In this document: positions 36,466 to 48,578 of the stretch, in pieces | How the letters are laid out: the number at the start of each line of letters is the position of its first letter | Numbering within the stretch: position 1 is the first letter of the stretch | NCBI GenBank assembly: GCA_030248215.1 | Contig: JASANG010004046.1 | Location: 186,001-250,000 of the forward strand | Length of the DNA stretch: 64,000 nucleotides | Direction of reading: 5' to 3' | Source: Enoplolaimus lenunculus | Lineage: Eukaryota > Nematoda > Enoplea > Enoplida > Thoracostomopsidae | Program-made: the position numbers and the translations under genes | The notes under the pieces: model-generated | What the model was told of the DNA's origin: nothing | Database searches by the model: none | The model's input: the letters and a program-made list of their open reading frames with translations, nothing else

Positions 36466-37097
36466 CAGGGTCGTAGCCAAGATGTTACTTCACGGACAAA
36501 TTAAAAGTTTCTTCGACTTTGGAAGCCAACAGGGTTATTTTAAATCCTGTAAAAACGTTTATTTTATTTTTTCACAAATATATTCGAGTGGTCTATCACC
36601 TGTATCCCCCTTTGTGTATGCCTTTAATATATGCTTATATAACCATGGTCTGGTTAAGTCAACGAAACCTAGAATGGCACCAGCGAAACGAGAGGGTTTA
36701 TTAATCTTTGCATTTCTGCCACAAAGCTTTATTTTTGCATCACCGGGAGTCTCTTTGTGTCCCTTAATCTCTAGCTTCAAGTGCAGCTTCTCATGAAATT
36801 TCTAGGGAAACAAGAAAAATCACTGTGAAGCAACAAGCTTTAGTATAACCTCCTGGATTCCAGAGGTCAAAAATTTGCTTAAAAACTAGGGCTATTCCGT
36901 TCACAGGGCTTGCAGACGCACCCCCCAAACACTCAATTGGGGAGAGGCACTTCGCACACTAAACATTTTTTTGCGGAACACGAAGTTATAGAGCTGTGAA
37001 ATATTTTATCGGGTTCCTTCGGGACTGTTTATGAGGAGGGTCGATATCCTAACGCCAGACCTGACCCTTCCGAACTGAAATCTTGGCTACGCTGCTG
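36466..37097 (+). mobile_element. Possible hAT-like element with GGCGTAGCCAGGATTTC ends
   Basis: Left CAGGGTCGTAGCCAAGATGT, right CCGAACTGAAATCTTGGCTA then CGCTGCTG, in inverted orientation. No convincing target duplication. Right-end pieces of the same family (GGCTACGCC preceded by GAAATGAAATCCA or similar) occur near 20603-20625, 27262-27280, 48780-48815 and 54830-54855. Left-end pieces occur near 1864 and 63630. Confidence 0.5.
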
Positions 37098-38875
37098 TCT
37101 AGCTCATCGTAATTAGACAAGAAAGCCATACTTTTTTTGGCAAGTTATTCAGTTGCAAGTCAAACCTAAAATTGTTTCACAACCAGTAAACATCAGGACG
37201 CCTCACTTTTCGACTGAAATTTTTTATTCAGGACGGTCTCGGACATCACCTTTCGACAAGGCTATAACTAACCGCAGATTTACACCGAGAAAGAACTTAT
37301 AAAATTACGTGGTACGTTAAAACAATGAATCTAACCCAGCTTTGAACCGAATTGAAGCATTCCATACCCGGAAAATTGCCGAAATTTTACGAACAACGGC
37401 AGTTGTGAATCCACAATTTTGTGATGGCTGAAGCTGCCACAATTTTTGTACTCAATTTTTGTACAAAATTTTTACTGTTGATTCCGGTTACGAGATCCTT
37501 TGAGTTGCGTGGTCCCTGTCTGATCCGTCAGCACGAAGCCAGTCACTTTTAATTAGGAATATTCCTGGTTTGCTCGACAAGTTCGAGGACTGGTAATCAA
37601 ATCTGAGATATCATCTATGCCAATCTACGATGGGTAATAAATTTACCACAGGGCCTTTGAAAGACGCTATTCCGGTATGAAATACGACCACAATTGAGTT
37701 TCGAAACAAAATTCGTACACCCAGCATTAATTTTATCTACTGGAAACCGCAATGAAACGAATGTTTCGGCGCCTACTCAAAAACAGTCCATCTGAAATCT
37801 ACCCGTATAAGTTCAAATGTGTATAACATATATGATCTGTTGACGGTAAACTGTCAAACCAAGCAATCAGTTTAGCATATTTTTCGCGTTAGATTTGCTC
37901 TATTTGAACGGTGATGTCAAGTTTTAGCGCTGCCGAGCTGGCATATCAGAATATTCGTTTGTTCAAAACGGCCTCGTCACAAGTGAATTTTACAGCAAAA
38001 CTCAGCCAAATTGTGCACAGTAATTTTATTAATATAAGCAGAAATTTAAGGATAACTAAACGAAGGATACATATTTTTTGATTCAATTCAACACTGCTGC
38101 ATATAACAAATCACTATTTCAGCATGAAATTCCACTATAATTTCATATACTTTCAATTAAAACTCGTATGCAAATGCTCGGTCAGCCTGAAAATTAAACG
38201 GTAGAAAGTTTCTAAAGTACAAATTTGTAGAAGCCTAATTTTAAAGGGGGAACATCCGTTCTTGTTATATTACAAAATTTTCATGTAAGAACTATTGACT
38301 TACGACTGTCAACAGATCAGATTTTTAATCAGGAATCGGACTAAAAATGTATTTTGTTCTTGAAAAGCGTGAAAATTGTTATGTATTTTAAATATTATAA
38401 ATTGAATATTTAACATTGTGAGACACTTCAAAATTTTCACCGCAAGGCGGAGCAAAAACGTAGCCCTAACCCCTCTTAAGGAGTGCGCTAATGACCGGTT
38501 CTGTAGTTTAATTTTTCACAGGGAGTAGATCAGGTCTTGAAAAGATGCATTTCGCAACCGTCCCCCTGTCTTTCAGTATCACAGCAATAAATCCAGCATT
38601 TTCATTGCCAAACAAATAATAGCATTGTAAACTGTTGAACTTAAATCCATGAATTTTAGTTAAATTTTCGAAAATTAACGACGAAATTCAAATAATGACT
38701 AGAATTTAATAAAATCGGATTAACTACGAACAGTTCAAGCGTTTTTGAATGGTTTAAGTATAATAGTTCCCACAGTAGCGTATCCTCGTGCACTAGCGAA
38801 TCCAGCGGGCGTCGTTTTATTTGTGTCACAATGTTTTTGTAATAAAATGGTAATGTCCCTACCGTACAATTTTTC

Positions 38876-38979
38876 TCCACGTCTCATGACTCCTTGAGGA
38901 ATTCTGCCCCTTCCACGCCTAGAGAATTGTCAATCTTGCTTATAAGTCATAGAAAGCCCTTGAGCTGGCTACGGACCTG
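38876..38979 (+). mobile_element. hAT-like MITE fragment, GTAGCCAG family
   Basis: Right end GAGCTGGCTACGGACCTG is clear; interior GCCTAGAGAATTGTCAATC and TTGCTTATAAGTCATAGAAA match the family. Left end not found. Other partial members lie at 31790-31910, 40855-41035 and 44151-44190. Confidence 0.55.
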
Positions 38980-40740
38980 TATGCATATATCCAAATACAA
39001 GTCGAAAAGCTATATTTTCATAAAGTGGAAAAATATGCAAAATATTTATATGCGTTTCCTTCCCTTACGTGTGTTGAGCCAAAAATAAATGAGGTAATTT
39101 ATAAGCAATCTAACGACCTACGTTCAAATATAATATAAAGCACATATCAATAACGCATGATTTTTCAAAAAAAATTGGCTCAGATCTGCGCATTGCCAAC
39201 TTATTCTATGTCTTACAGCATTGGGAAACCGGAAAAACTAGTAACCGTTTGCGTTTAGGAACGGTATCAAGAGTGCGTACGCCAGGGCACTATATATAAT
39301 GGCGTGAAAAAACCTTGCGAGCAAAGCCATTAACAAGCCAAATGCAACAATTTAGTAGCAATTTGTAAGGCAGGGGACGTTGTTATTTTTTCAATACAAA
39401 AAATTTATTTTTACGCATTGAACCGTATGCCAAGTTTTCGCACGGTAAAATAGTGGACCGGTGTACTCCTGGCTGTAGGAAATAGACAATATACTGTTGC
39501 GAAGTACTTGGACGGATGGGAAACAATATCAAATTTAACACTGCAGAATTTAGAAATGTATTCTTTGAACAAATGTGGTCTTATTAGTTCAAAAGTACAC
39601 GGTTCGAATCGTAGCTTGAAATAATAGTTTTCATATAGAAGAAGAAACATTCATTGGAATGCGTGATAAATTAATGCAGAAACGTTGTAGTTTACCCAGT
39701 GCCTCGCTTTCTTTGAGCTCGTTCAACTTTAAAATTGAAATATACCTGAATCAAGATCGCATGATGCATACTTCAATATGAGTATGCAACTTGGTACATT
39801 CTGTATAAGAAATAATGCACCTGGCACTTGTTGCTTTTTGGCCTACACCGTTTCTTATTTAGGTGAGTACAACTTGTGCGAATCATTGCACTGTATGTAT
39901 ACGGCATCAAAAAACGTTTCGTTTATAGTTGTATTTAGGGATATTCCATGCGATACCCAACCCACCTAAATTAGGGGGGTCGGCCAAAACCGCAACGCCC
40001 GGTGGAACATTTTGTGTTGAACGGTGATCAACCACTCTTGCAATATTTATTATGCAGCATGTAAACGCGGTCACGTATATTAAAAATTTGAGTGAAAAAT
40101 AGTTTTGGCACACCAAACTCCGACACAGAAACGAAAACGATATATATTTTAAGCCCTAGCACCCAAGGGAACTAGAGAGTTCAACTTAATAGTTGAATTT
40201 TAAACTTTGTTCTTATGCTAATTTTTAAGCTTAAATAGTAGGACAAAACCGTAAAGGTTGCGAAATACACAACTTTTTAAGCAGTTTCTGTGACGGTCAA
40301 ATTGATAAACCAAACATTTATAAAGCCAAACTAACATGAATGTCTGCTCTTAGAATTTTTGCTTGTGAAATTTCTAAAGATTTTCCAACAATATTTAGCC
40401 AGGGCCGCAACTACGGGTGACGGGAGATGCGCTTGGCATTACTTAAATCAGGTTATATACGTTCAAAAAGGTTGTTTTTCATAACTTACGGCATAATAAC
40501 AAATATTGATCAATTTCTCGTTTCAAATCTTAATTAAATCACAGTAACCTCTTTCAAATTTTAAAATCGATAAGATTCCAAGTATTGTATTTTTAATAAA
40601 ATTAACCAATCCGCAGTCAGCAGGTCGCAGAAAGAGCCAGATATTGGCAGAATGCAGCCTTTGCGAAAGCGATAACCAGAACCAGAGAGTTCTGATAACT
40701 AAATTGAAATAACGTGTGGATAAAACAAATTGATAAAATC

Positions 40741-40848
40741 AAACGCAAACATTTGCTGAAAAATTATCAACCAATAAGTTCAATTATACCCTACAAACGC
40801 AAACATTTGCTGAAAAATTATCAACCAATAAGTTCAATTATACCCTAC
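40741..40848 (+). repeat. Perfect 54-bp tandem duplication
   Basis: Two identical 54-base units, 40741-40794 and 40795-40848, each starting AAACGCAAACATTTGCTG and ending AATTATACCCTAC. No mismatch, so either recent or an assembly artefact. Confidence 0.95.
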
Positions 40849-41624
40849 ACCGCAGTTGCGCATCCAGGGTAGGGTAGGGCAGGACTCTTAGGCAGATTTG
40901 AGCCGGAGGGCTCATCCTCCAGTAAAATTATGAACACCATTAGAAAACGTTTTTGCCCCACTTTTAAGGTAGTTATTTCAACCCCATACCCCTCCTAAAA
41001 TTGTTTTGGCCACCCTAGCAGGTTGAACTGGCTTCGTGTTAAGTTATCTATAAACGCAACGCGAAATGGTACAATTGCTTCCATGAAATTCATTGTAGAA
41101 TACTTCTATGTAAGGTATATCAACCGATATTGATTTTTTAAAAATAACATATTTTCCGTTCGTTTTTACGATATTTAAAAATCTTATTTCAGTTTAGTTA
41201 ATGGTTTATAAAACCAAACCCCTTCCAGGATTATATTATTTTATATGGTATACTGCCGAGTCAGGCTTCTGAACCGTGGACAGGGAAATCCCATGTATAT
41301 AACTCTGGGGTTTCAATTTCAACAACAATCAAAAACTCGCTTAAAGTTCAGTTCTAAGTCTACACAATTTTCAATCCTGGCTACACAACTCTGTCTTAGT
41401 CATTAAATTTAAACTCTCAGTCAGCAAATTTGAACTGACCCTGGTTTTTATAAAATATAAAAAATCGTTTCATGACACACAATAACCCGATGAATAAGCA
41501 TGTTCAAATTTCAAAATTTAAGCACAAGCTATTAATATAATAAATCTCCGTTTTAACAACCTAGTTGAAAATGATAAGGCCCCCACTAACATATTCAATT
41601 ACTTAGGGCTGATTCGCGATCATT

Positions 41625-41845
41625 TGTAGCGTCGAAGACGGTATCACGACAATTCGTAGCCCGACAACTCAGCGACTGACAGTTTGTAATTCGAAATTTG
41701 ATCGACTCGACAATTTGTTACTCATCATTATGCTAAACTTAGGCTTAGGCTTAGGTACGCATAGGATTATACGTATGTTTATTCATTGGCTTTCTCTTGG
41801 GCGACAAGTTGTCGGGCGACGAATTGCGGTAGATTCGTCTAAGAC
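41625..41845 (+). repeat. CGACAA-word cluster
   Basis: Repeated short words CACGACAATTCGTAGC, CCGACAACTCAGCGAC, ACTCGACAATTTGTTAC and GGGCGACAAGTTGTCGGGCG flank a TTAGGCTTAGGC run at 41738-41752. Similar words, inverted, lie at 34628-34795 around CCTAAGCC, and at 7140-7260. Probably a transposon family; ends not defined. Confidence 0.45.
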
Positions 41846-41949
41846 AACTCACTCTAGACGGTTTTTTGGTTAGCAGTTTGAAAATGTAATAAAACTTTTA
41901 GCCCCATAGCTTTATTATCGTAGAGGTTTGAGATTGTTAACTGCTGATA

Positions 41950-42113
41950 CGGGCCCGTAGCCAAGAGAGGAGCAGGGAAGCTTTGCCCCCTGGAAAATTT
42001 TTGGCCTCGTAGAAAATTTTCAACTATGTTTGCAAGTCAACGTAAAGCCTTGCATGAATTTTCTGAATAATTTTTAGCCCCCCCCCCAGCAAGGTGAGCT
42101 GGCTACGCGCCTG
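41950..42113 (+). mobile_element. hAT-like MITE with GTAGCCAG ends, 164 bp
   Basis: Left CGGGCCCGTAGCCA, right GAGCTGGCTACGCGCCTG; flanks TGCTGATA and TACTGAAA agree at 6 of 8. Interior has GTAGAAAATTTTCAAC and TTGCAAGTCAACG, and a run of nine or more C. Confidence 0.75.
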
Positions 42114-43516
42114 TACTGAAACGGTTCGGTTCTGGTTCCGGATTTAGCACACATTAACACACATTAAACCAAGCAGTAAAATCTGCCAGCAAAAAGTTTC
42201 AAAAACCCAAAGCCATGGGATGTTGGCCCATCGGCGCTGGTACCCCAATATTAAACGACAAATACAGTTGTATAAAGCATATCTCATAGGACCAGGCGCC
42301 AGACAGTGGGTTTTTGGTATGTTTTCGAACCAGATACGAACAATTGGTACAAATTTTACAATACGATATTTTGCCTAAATCTGGCAACGCTTCTTTGAAT
42401 AGCTATAACCTACTACTAATCATTAGTTCGTCTTCTTTTTGAAAAATATTGACAGATTTCATAGGATTTATTAAATAGACTACAAAGGCAAAAATAGTTA
42501 GACGCAAAATTTATCGACAGGATTTACTTTTACTGCCACCCTGCAATTACGACCATTTGCGTTTGTTCCTTTTTGCCCCCATAGCTTTTGATATTTTCAG
42601 ATTTTAGCACAACTTGGGCTTAGCATTAAGCTTACTCGTAACGTCGTAATCTTATACGGATGAAGTGAACAAGACCTTAGCTATGTTAACTACAGCTATT
42701 TAAGCGTCGTAGTTGCGTCACCATTACGCAACTTCTTTACAAGCCATGCTCTTTTTTTATTTACACCGTTATCCTAAAATTTTGCTCGAGAAAAAACACT
42801 AGTAAATTTAATTAAAATTGAAGAAACACCCCACGTTGTTGAGTAGAAATTAATTCTATGTCAACAGTACACTGCCCTAGATATCATAATCACAGTCTAA
42901 AATAAACCAAAAATCAATGTCGCCTTGCTTATAAGCCTATTTACGAGCCTAGCCAAAAAACCCAATTCGGGTCCAACAGCGCCATTCTTCAGTTCCGCGT
43001 TGTTTTTCCCAAAGGATCTACAAGCAGTGTGAAACAAAGGACCGCACTCGAACAGCCAGCGAAGGGAAACGGGGGCCTAGGCTCCATTACGGACTAAAAA
43101 TTATATTTCATATCCTGATCAACTATTTTCAACACTGCCCGATAATATTGGATTGCTGAAGCAGCAGTAGAGTTATACACCCTCTTTACCCGTTAACCTA
43201 TGAAATTCTGATAACGAACACTTCAAAATACTACCGGATATAAAGACGGGGCTAGCGAGGCCATGATCCCTAGCATGGATCGAAACCAATATTTTGTATT
43301 AAGATGCAGTGCTAAAATTGCGCTTGTCTTCACACTTTGCTCGTGAGTAATTGTTTCACTCTTTATAAACATTTTGAACCCCTGTCAGAAATTTGTGAAT
43401 CAGCGAATGCCTCCAAATCATTGCCAGTATTTACCATATAAACAACCTGTTTATCTTGGCATCGCAGTATGCATTCTATTAATGAACCACCACTAAAAAC
43501 CTGTGGCACATTTTGG

Positions 43517-43696
43517 CAGTAACCGATCCAGAAATATCTGAAAGGGGGGCGGGCGGATCGCCAGATATATAATAGTGAAAAAACCTTACGAACAAAAAGC
43601 CAAACGCAATTTCAATACTAAATCTAAGACAATATATTTCGGTTCTTACCCTTGTCGGCGGTCCAGGCCTGACTGACCCTCTTGGATCCGCTACTT
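43517..43696 (+). mobile_element. hAT-like MITE, GGCGGATCCA family, long form
   Basis: Ends CAGTAACCGATCCAGA and TTGGATCCGCTAC. The interior word set AGTGAAAAAACCTTACGA, AAAAGCCAAACGCAATTT and AATACTAAATCT recurs in the copies at 48390, 34801 and 39265 and in reverse fragments elsewhere. Confidence 0.65.
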
Positions 43697-44406
43697 CCGG
43701 AAACGCCGTCAAAATAAGCATTTGTAGAAGTACAAAAAGCACCAACAATGTTGCATAAATGAACTGATATCGTTAGCCAGTACCAAGGTAGATGGGTACA
43801 CGGGTTATATGTTACACCGCATTTTAATCAACTCAACCAAAACAATAACCTCTTCAACTCGTGAATGTTTTCTGTTTCGTCTTAGAGATCTCAGTTCAAC
43901 CTGGGATTGGAGCCAGGGTCGAGAAAAGGGGAAACGCTTAAAAGTAACATTGGCCGCTCAGTGAATAATACGCGTGAATGGTGTAGATCAATCTGTTACT
44001 TACAAAATTGGCAGTTGTTTACTATCTCCCCTTCAAGCTTTCGTCTATGCATCTACCAGCTATACATTTAACTCTAATTCTAATACTAAGCCTACGTTAT
44101 AAAAAATTAAAATTTTCGAAAACTGGTGTTGAACGTATACAATGTGTCATACAGGCTCGTAGTCAATTCACCTTGCTAGGGGGCAAATGGTAAACCTTAC
44201 AATTTTCCCCTCAGATAGTCGGCACATATATAGCATACAGTGAAAAATGCGTTTCATAACTTATGCCAGGCCGCCCTCACCATCAGACATTTCTGGATTC
44301 GCCGCTGAGGATCGCCAATGAGGGCAGCATATTAATGATGAAAGAAGTCTCCCCAGCGAAGCGAGCCAGGAGAGCTAAATATAGTTTACGTAATTTGTAG
44401 AATGTA

Positions 44407-44850
44407 CTGTATTGACCCGAATAAAAGGGGGGACTGATATATATTTGGCCTCTCCAGAGGGTACCCCCCTTGTTATTCGGTTACGGACTGTTATTTATTT
44501 TTAACCCACGCTCCGCCACCCTTCGTTACTGATATATATCACGTACTGCAACTGTCCGTTGAATTAAACATTTATTTGTGTTGTGTCAATAGCTTGAGCG
44601 ATAATGCAATGTTATACGTAGGAATGTACTTCCAAAACTTAAGTACGCTTTAAAGTTTCGAAGTCAAATTATTTGGTCCAGGAGTCATCTATGCGCTACA
44701 ATTAGGGATAATTGATATTTATGGACTCTAATTAAGGTTTAATGACTCAATCCGCTTACGGACTCTTATTAGGGATACGTACTCCTATTGATCGAGTCTC
44801 AAAATGGGCACCCCCCTCTTATTACCCCCTTCTTATTCGGGTCAATACAG
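44407..44850 (+). mobile_element. TA-flanked MITE, copy 2
   Basis: About 444 bp, same orientation as the copy at 11802-12240 and alignable along its whole length. Ends are CTGTATTGACCCGAATAA and TTATTCGGGTCAATACAG, with TA on each side. The ends mirror each other better than in copy 1, so this one is less decayed at its termini. Confidence 0.82.
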
Positions 44851-45544
44851 TACGGACCTTACCAATTTTCTTCACAAAATATTAGCCTAAAATAAGTAAA
44901 ATCTCAGACGACGCAAGCAATATTCATGGATGAAAAGATCACGATAGCCTTATACAAAGATAGTACTAGTCACTGCTAGGCATTTAAACCATTGGTCGTT
45001 ATACTTTGATGAATTTTAGCGTCACTAAGGGTTTTTGTAATTCTGAAACGTATTTCTAGGGAGCATTATTGCGGCACAGAAAGCTGATAAAGTGACCACA
45101 AGATAAGCAAAGTTAACATCAAGTTTGATTCCCACGGTTTTCAGATATTAATGGAGTTCGTGACAGTGCCAGGCGTAGAGCTAAAGAAACAGATGGTTTG
45201 CGCGGGGGGCCGACGTTCAGACCTCCTTTCGTAAACCAAGAGCTTATTTTGCAACACTGTCCTGATGGGATATTTCCAGCATAGACGTCCAGATTTCCAC
45301 AATGAATTCGAAATGATTCGCATTAAGTTCTCCCGACTCCTGTCACTTCGAAGTTGTTGCTGCAGCCCATTCAGCGAAAACATATTCATTTAAGAGAGGT
45401 GATAGCTTTAGTTCAAAGCTATATCGTGATTAGCTAACGGTCAAGAATTGTTTCACCGGCCTTCAAATATACCAGGCCCGGAGCTCGGTTAAATTTACTT
45501 CAATATGCACATGAATACCACCATACATATATAGGTCTTTTCCG

Positions 45545-46110
45545 TGTTCCCCCAGTCAGCGTTTGCCAAAAATGGTTTGATTTTGAAAATTTTTGCATAT
45601 TTGCGCTTCTCATGACTTCCCTTGATGAATTCACGCACAAATTTAAATTTTTGAAAAATTCGATTTTCTAAGATACCCCCAAAATCACAAAAATCCCACC
45701 TTGGGACAATTTTTTCAAAAAGTTTGGCAAATTATATACGATTCGATACTGGTTGCGGAGGTTAGTCCAATGGTTTAAATATTCCGCAATCAGACGTCTG
45801 GTTAGCGAGTAATGGTTAAGTAACTGATTTGGCGCCTTCCCAAATCATTGGTAGCGCGCCAAATCAGTTATTTGGCCATACATCGTTAACCAAACCTTTG
45901 ATTGCAATAAATTTAACACCATTGGACTCAGCTGCGCAAGCTACATTGAATGGCATATAATTTACTAAATTTTTTGACAAAAATTTTTTTGGGTCCCATG
46001 GGGGACGACTTCAATAAAACGAATTTTTAAAAAATTTCAATTCCGACAATCTTGTATTAACGTTTCCGATCAGCGAACATAGCGGGCAAAATTTTTTAAG
46101 ACGTATAAAA
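45545..46110 (+). repeat. Long fold-back element
   Basis: The left half contains TCCAATGGTTTAAATATTC and AAGTAACTGATTTGGCGC; the right half contains GCGCCAAATCAGTTATTTGG and AATTTAACACCATTGGACTC. The two halves pair over most of about 250 bases each around a centre near 45850. The right terminus is uncertain. A second, similar palindrome lies at 46736-47150. Confidence 0.65.
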
Positions 46111-46735
46111 TCCAGCAGATTATTTTGCAGCATCGTTCATCTATGAATACTGGGGAGAGTTTTTAGCTGTCCCACATTGTAGCCACCCCGACCGATGCAA
46201 ACAGACAGTGGATATCAATCAAATCAAAGTATTAAACTCACAAAATGCCATTTTCTTCATTTCTTGGTGTGTTTTTGTTGTCCCTTTAATACAACAGCAG
46301 CAACACCCACAATTTAATTAATACGAACTATTCAGAGAAAACGAGAAAACAAACCAATAGCTGTTAGGGTGTGATAGACGGGCGTTGCAATTTGGTTGGG
46401 GTCAACAATTCCTTTGCAATTTTTGCCGGGTAATTAGGTACTTTCTCAGTTTTAGTGCAAGAAACTATCTGTCAATTCGCAGTTTATTATAACAATCAAA
46501 GTTTCCAAAATTTGGGATACGCCCCAGTCCCTAGTGTTGAGGATAGAAACGTTTTTCTGATTTTCATTTTTATTTTTGTCAACATTTTAGGGCCATTCAA
46601 GTAATTTCAGAAACCTGAGCCGTATTTGATTACCCAAGCGGTTAGAAAACAACGCCATTGAAATGTGCCATGGTGAGCGAAGGGCTGGCCACCACCTCAA
46701 ACGAGTATATTCACCTTCCACAATTGACGGATCTT

Positions 46736-47150
46736 TTCGGTAATGCCCCCAGCCGGCTTCTGCCCAGAAATGGTTGCATTTTGAAAATTTTTGCCTTTAT
46801 CAGCTTCTTTTGCCTTCCCCTGATCATTTCTTGCCCAAATTCGAATTTTTGAAAATATTGTTTTGTCAAAAAGTTAGACAAATTATATATGATTAGATGC
46901 AGCTTGCGCAGTTGAGTTTCATGGATTTAAATTTTCGACAACCAAACGGCTATCTAACCAGGTATGGTCAAATAACTGATTGGAGGCACTGCCTGGGGAC
47001 CTTGAGACTTTAAAAAAAATCGAATTTTTCTAAAGTGTAAATTTGTCTGCGGAATGATCAGGGGAAGTCGTGAGAAGCTCAACTACGCAAAATTTTTTAA
47101 AAGACAACCAGTTTTGGGTAAACACCGGCAGGAACGAATAACCGAATAGA
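46736..47150 (+). repeat. Long fold-back element, second copy
   Basis: Left TTCGGTAATGCCCCCAGCCG, right CCGGCAGGAACGAATAACCG then AA. The inner arms share CTTCCCCTGATCATT and its inverse AATGATCAGGGGAAG, the latter near 47055. Related single arms lie at 9085-9225 and 62316-62530. Confidence 0.65.
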
Positions 47151-48389
47151 CCCAAATTGACGACATATAAAGAATTCTATTTTCACAAAAAATAATTTTG
47201 TGTGCTTAAAATTTTGTCTTGTCTTTTAACAATCAGTGGACAAAATAGCGATTTACGCTAAATATACGAATCTCTCAAGGGTTCAGGGTGACAAATACTA
47301 CACGAAACATTCTTAGATCTCTTGCATAGTTTTGATTAAAAACTTTGTACTCCATGTTTCATTCCGTTCGAGTCCGACATGGTTCTCTCTTGCACCTGAA
47401 TCAACTTCTGAAACGTTCATTACGTCGACGTTTATTTCAGACTTGGCCATCCTAAAACACACAAATCGATGATTTCGGGTCTAAAAATTTGTAGGCTCCC
47501 CTCAAATAAATTCAAGGATTATAAAACTTATCAATAAAAAATGATCAAAAGAAATAAAGGGGGCCCGTTGCCGTTTTTTAGTTCTGTATTAAACAACAGA
47601 TGAATGGAATACTGGTAAACTTGTTGAAAAATAACGGTTTTTTGTAATAATTGGCTAAATCTTATAAATTATATTTTCAGTTTAAAATTCAGTTTTTCTG
47701 AGAAAAAATTCTTTCAACCATAATGCACTCCTGCGTATTTTTGGCCGTTTTTTGACGTGTAACACATTGCTCAAAATCGCACACTTTCGAGTTTCAAACT
47801 CGGCACATCCGTTCCTTAGTGGTCGAAGCACCTTTGAAAAGTTCGCTGAATCAAGCGGATGAAGGTCTCGCCAAACCGAGGTCCACTATAAAAGGGATAA
47901 CGCTTGTGTTTGTCTCAAAAGACTACGGATCTTTAATGAAGCAATTTGTCTATGAAAATCTAAGATTTATTTTCTCTATGAGGAACTGTACTATATTACA
48001 CCTTTTATATAACGCTACACAAACCGCCACAGAAATAAGAACACGGATTCGGTAATGAAATTTATTCGCCGCACAGAATGATTTCGTGTCAAACTTAAAC
48101 TCTCTGCCCAAAGGCAATTGAGGTTTCGCGATGCAACAAATAGCACGCTTGTAGAATGCTAGAACGCGCGCGCGCGGAACAAGCCAAACACGAAAATATT
48201 TATTTATTACGCAATCAAAAAAACCAAGATAAATCCTGTTTTGTTGAGGTACACAGAGAACACGCTGCGGCTCGAATGTGTTTGGCGACAACTGAAAAGC
48301 AATATTTGGCAGCCGCTCAGCATGAGAGATGGGGCGCAGTTTGTGATATTACTTTCGGTTGGGCTCAATTTTGCAGCTTTGTATTAAGT

Positions 48390-48578
48390 TGTGGCGGATC
48401 GAAAAAATTTTTGATGGGAGCGCGCGATATATCATAGTGAAAACAGAGTGCACAGATGAGCGCGAAAAGCCAAACACAATTTTAGTAGTAAATCTTAATT
48501 AAAAAATTTTTTAGGTTTGATCACTGTTTACGGGGAGGGGTATGACGACCTGGGTGACCCTCCTTTGACCTGCAAGTA
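48390..48578 (+). mobile_element. hAT-like MITE, GGCGGATCCA family, long form
   Basis: Begins GTGGCGGATCG; interior has ATATATCATAGTGAAAAC, GCGCGAAAAGCCAAACACAA and TTTTAGTAGTAAATCTTAAT; closes near GGGTGACCCTCCTTTGACC. Decayed right end. Confidence 0.6.

Larger units (their letters stand above)
35154..45540. other. Upstream of ANOS1, first part: no gene recognised
   Basis: Would contain the ANOS1 promoter and any 5' UTR exon, but I see no TATA box or other clear core element close to the start. The rest is transposon copies, the 54-bp duplication and unassigned AT-rich DNA. Confidence 0.6.

Noticed and set aside
47950-48437. Overlapping 93- and 113-residue frames on opposite strands
   Set aside because: No domain, no splice context, and the plus-strand frame runs into a hAT-like MITE at 48390. 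Overlapping open frames on both strands suggest base composition, not coding.
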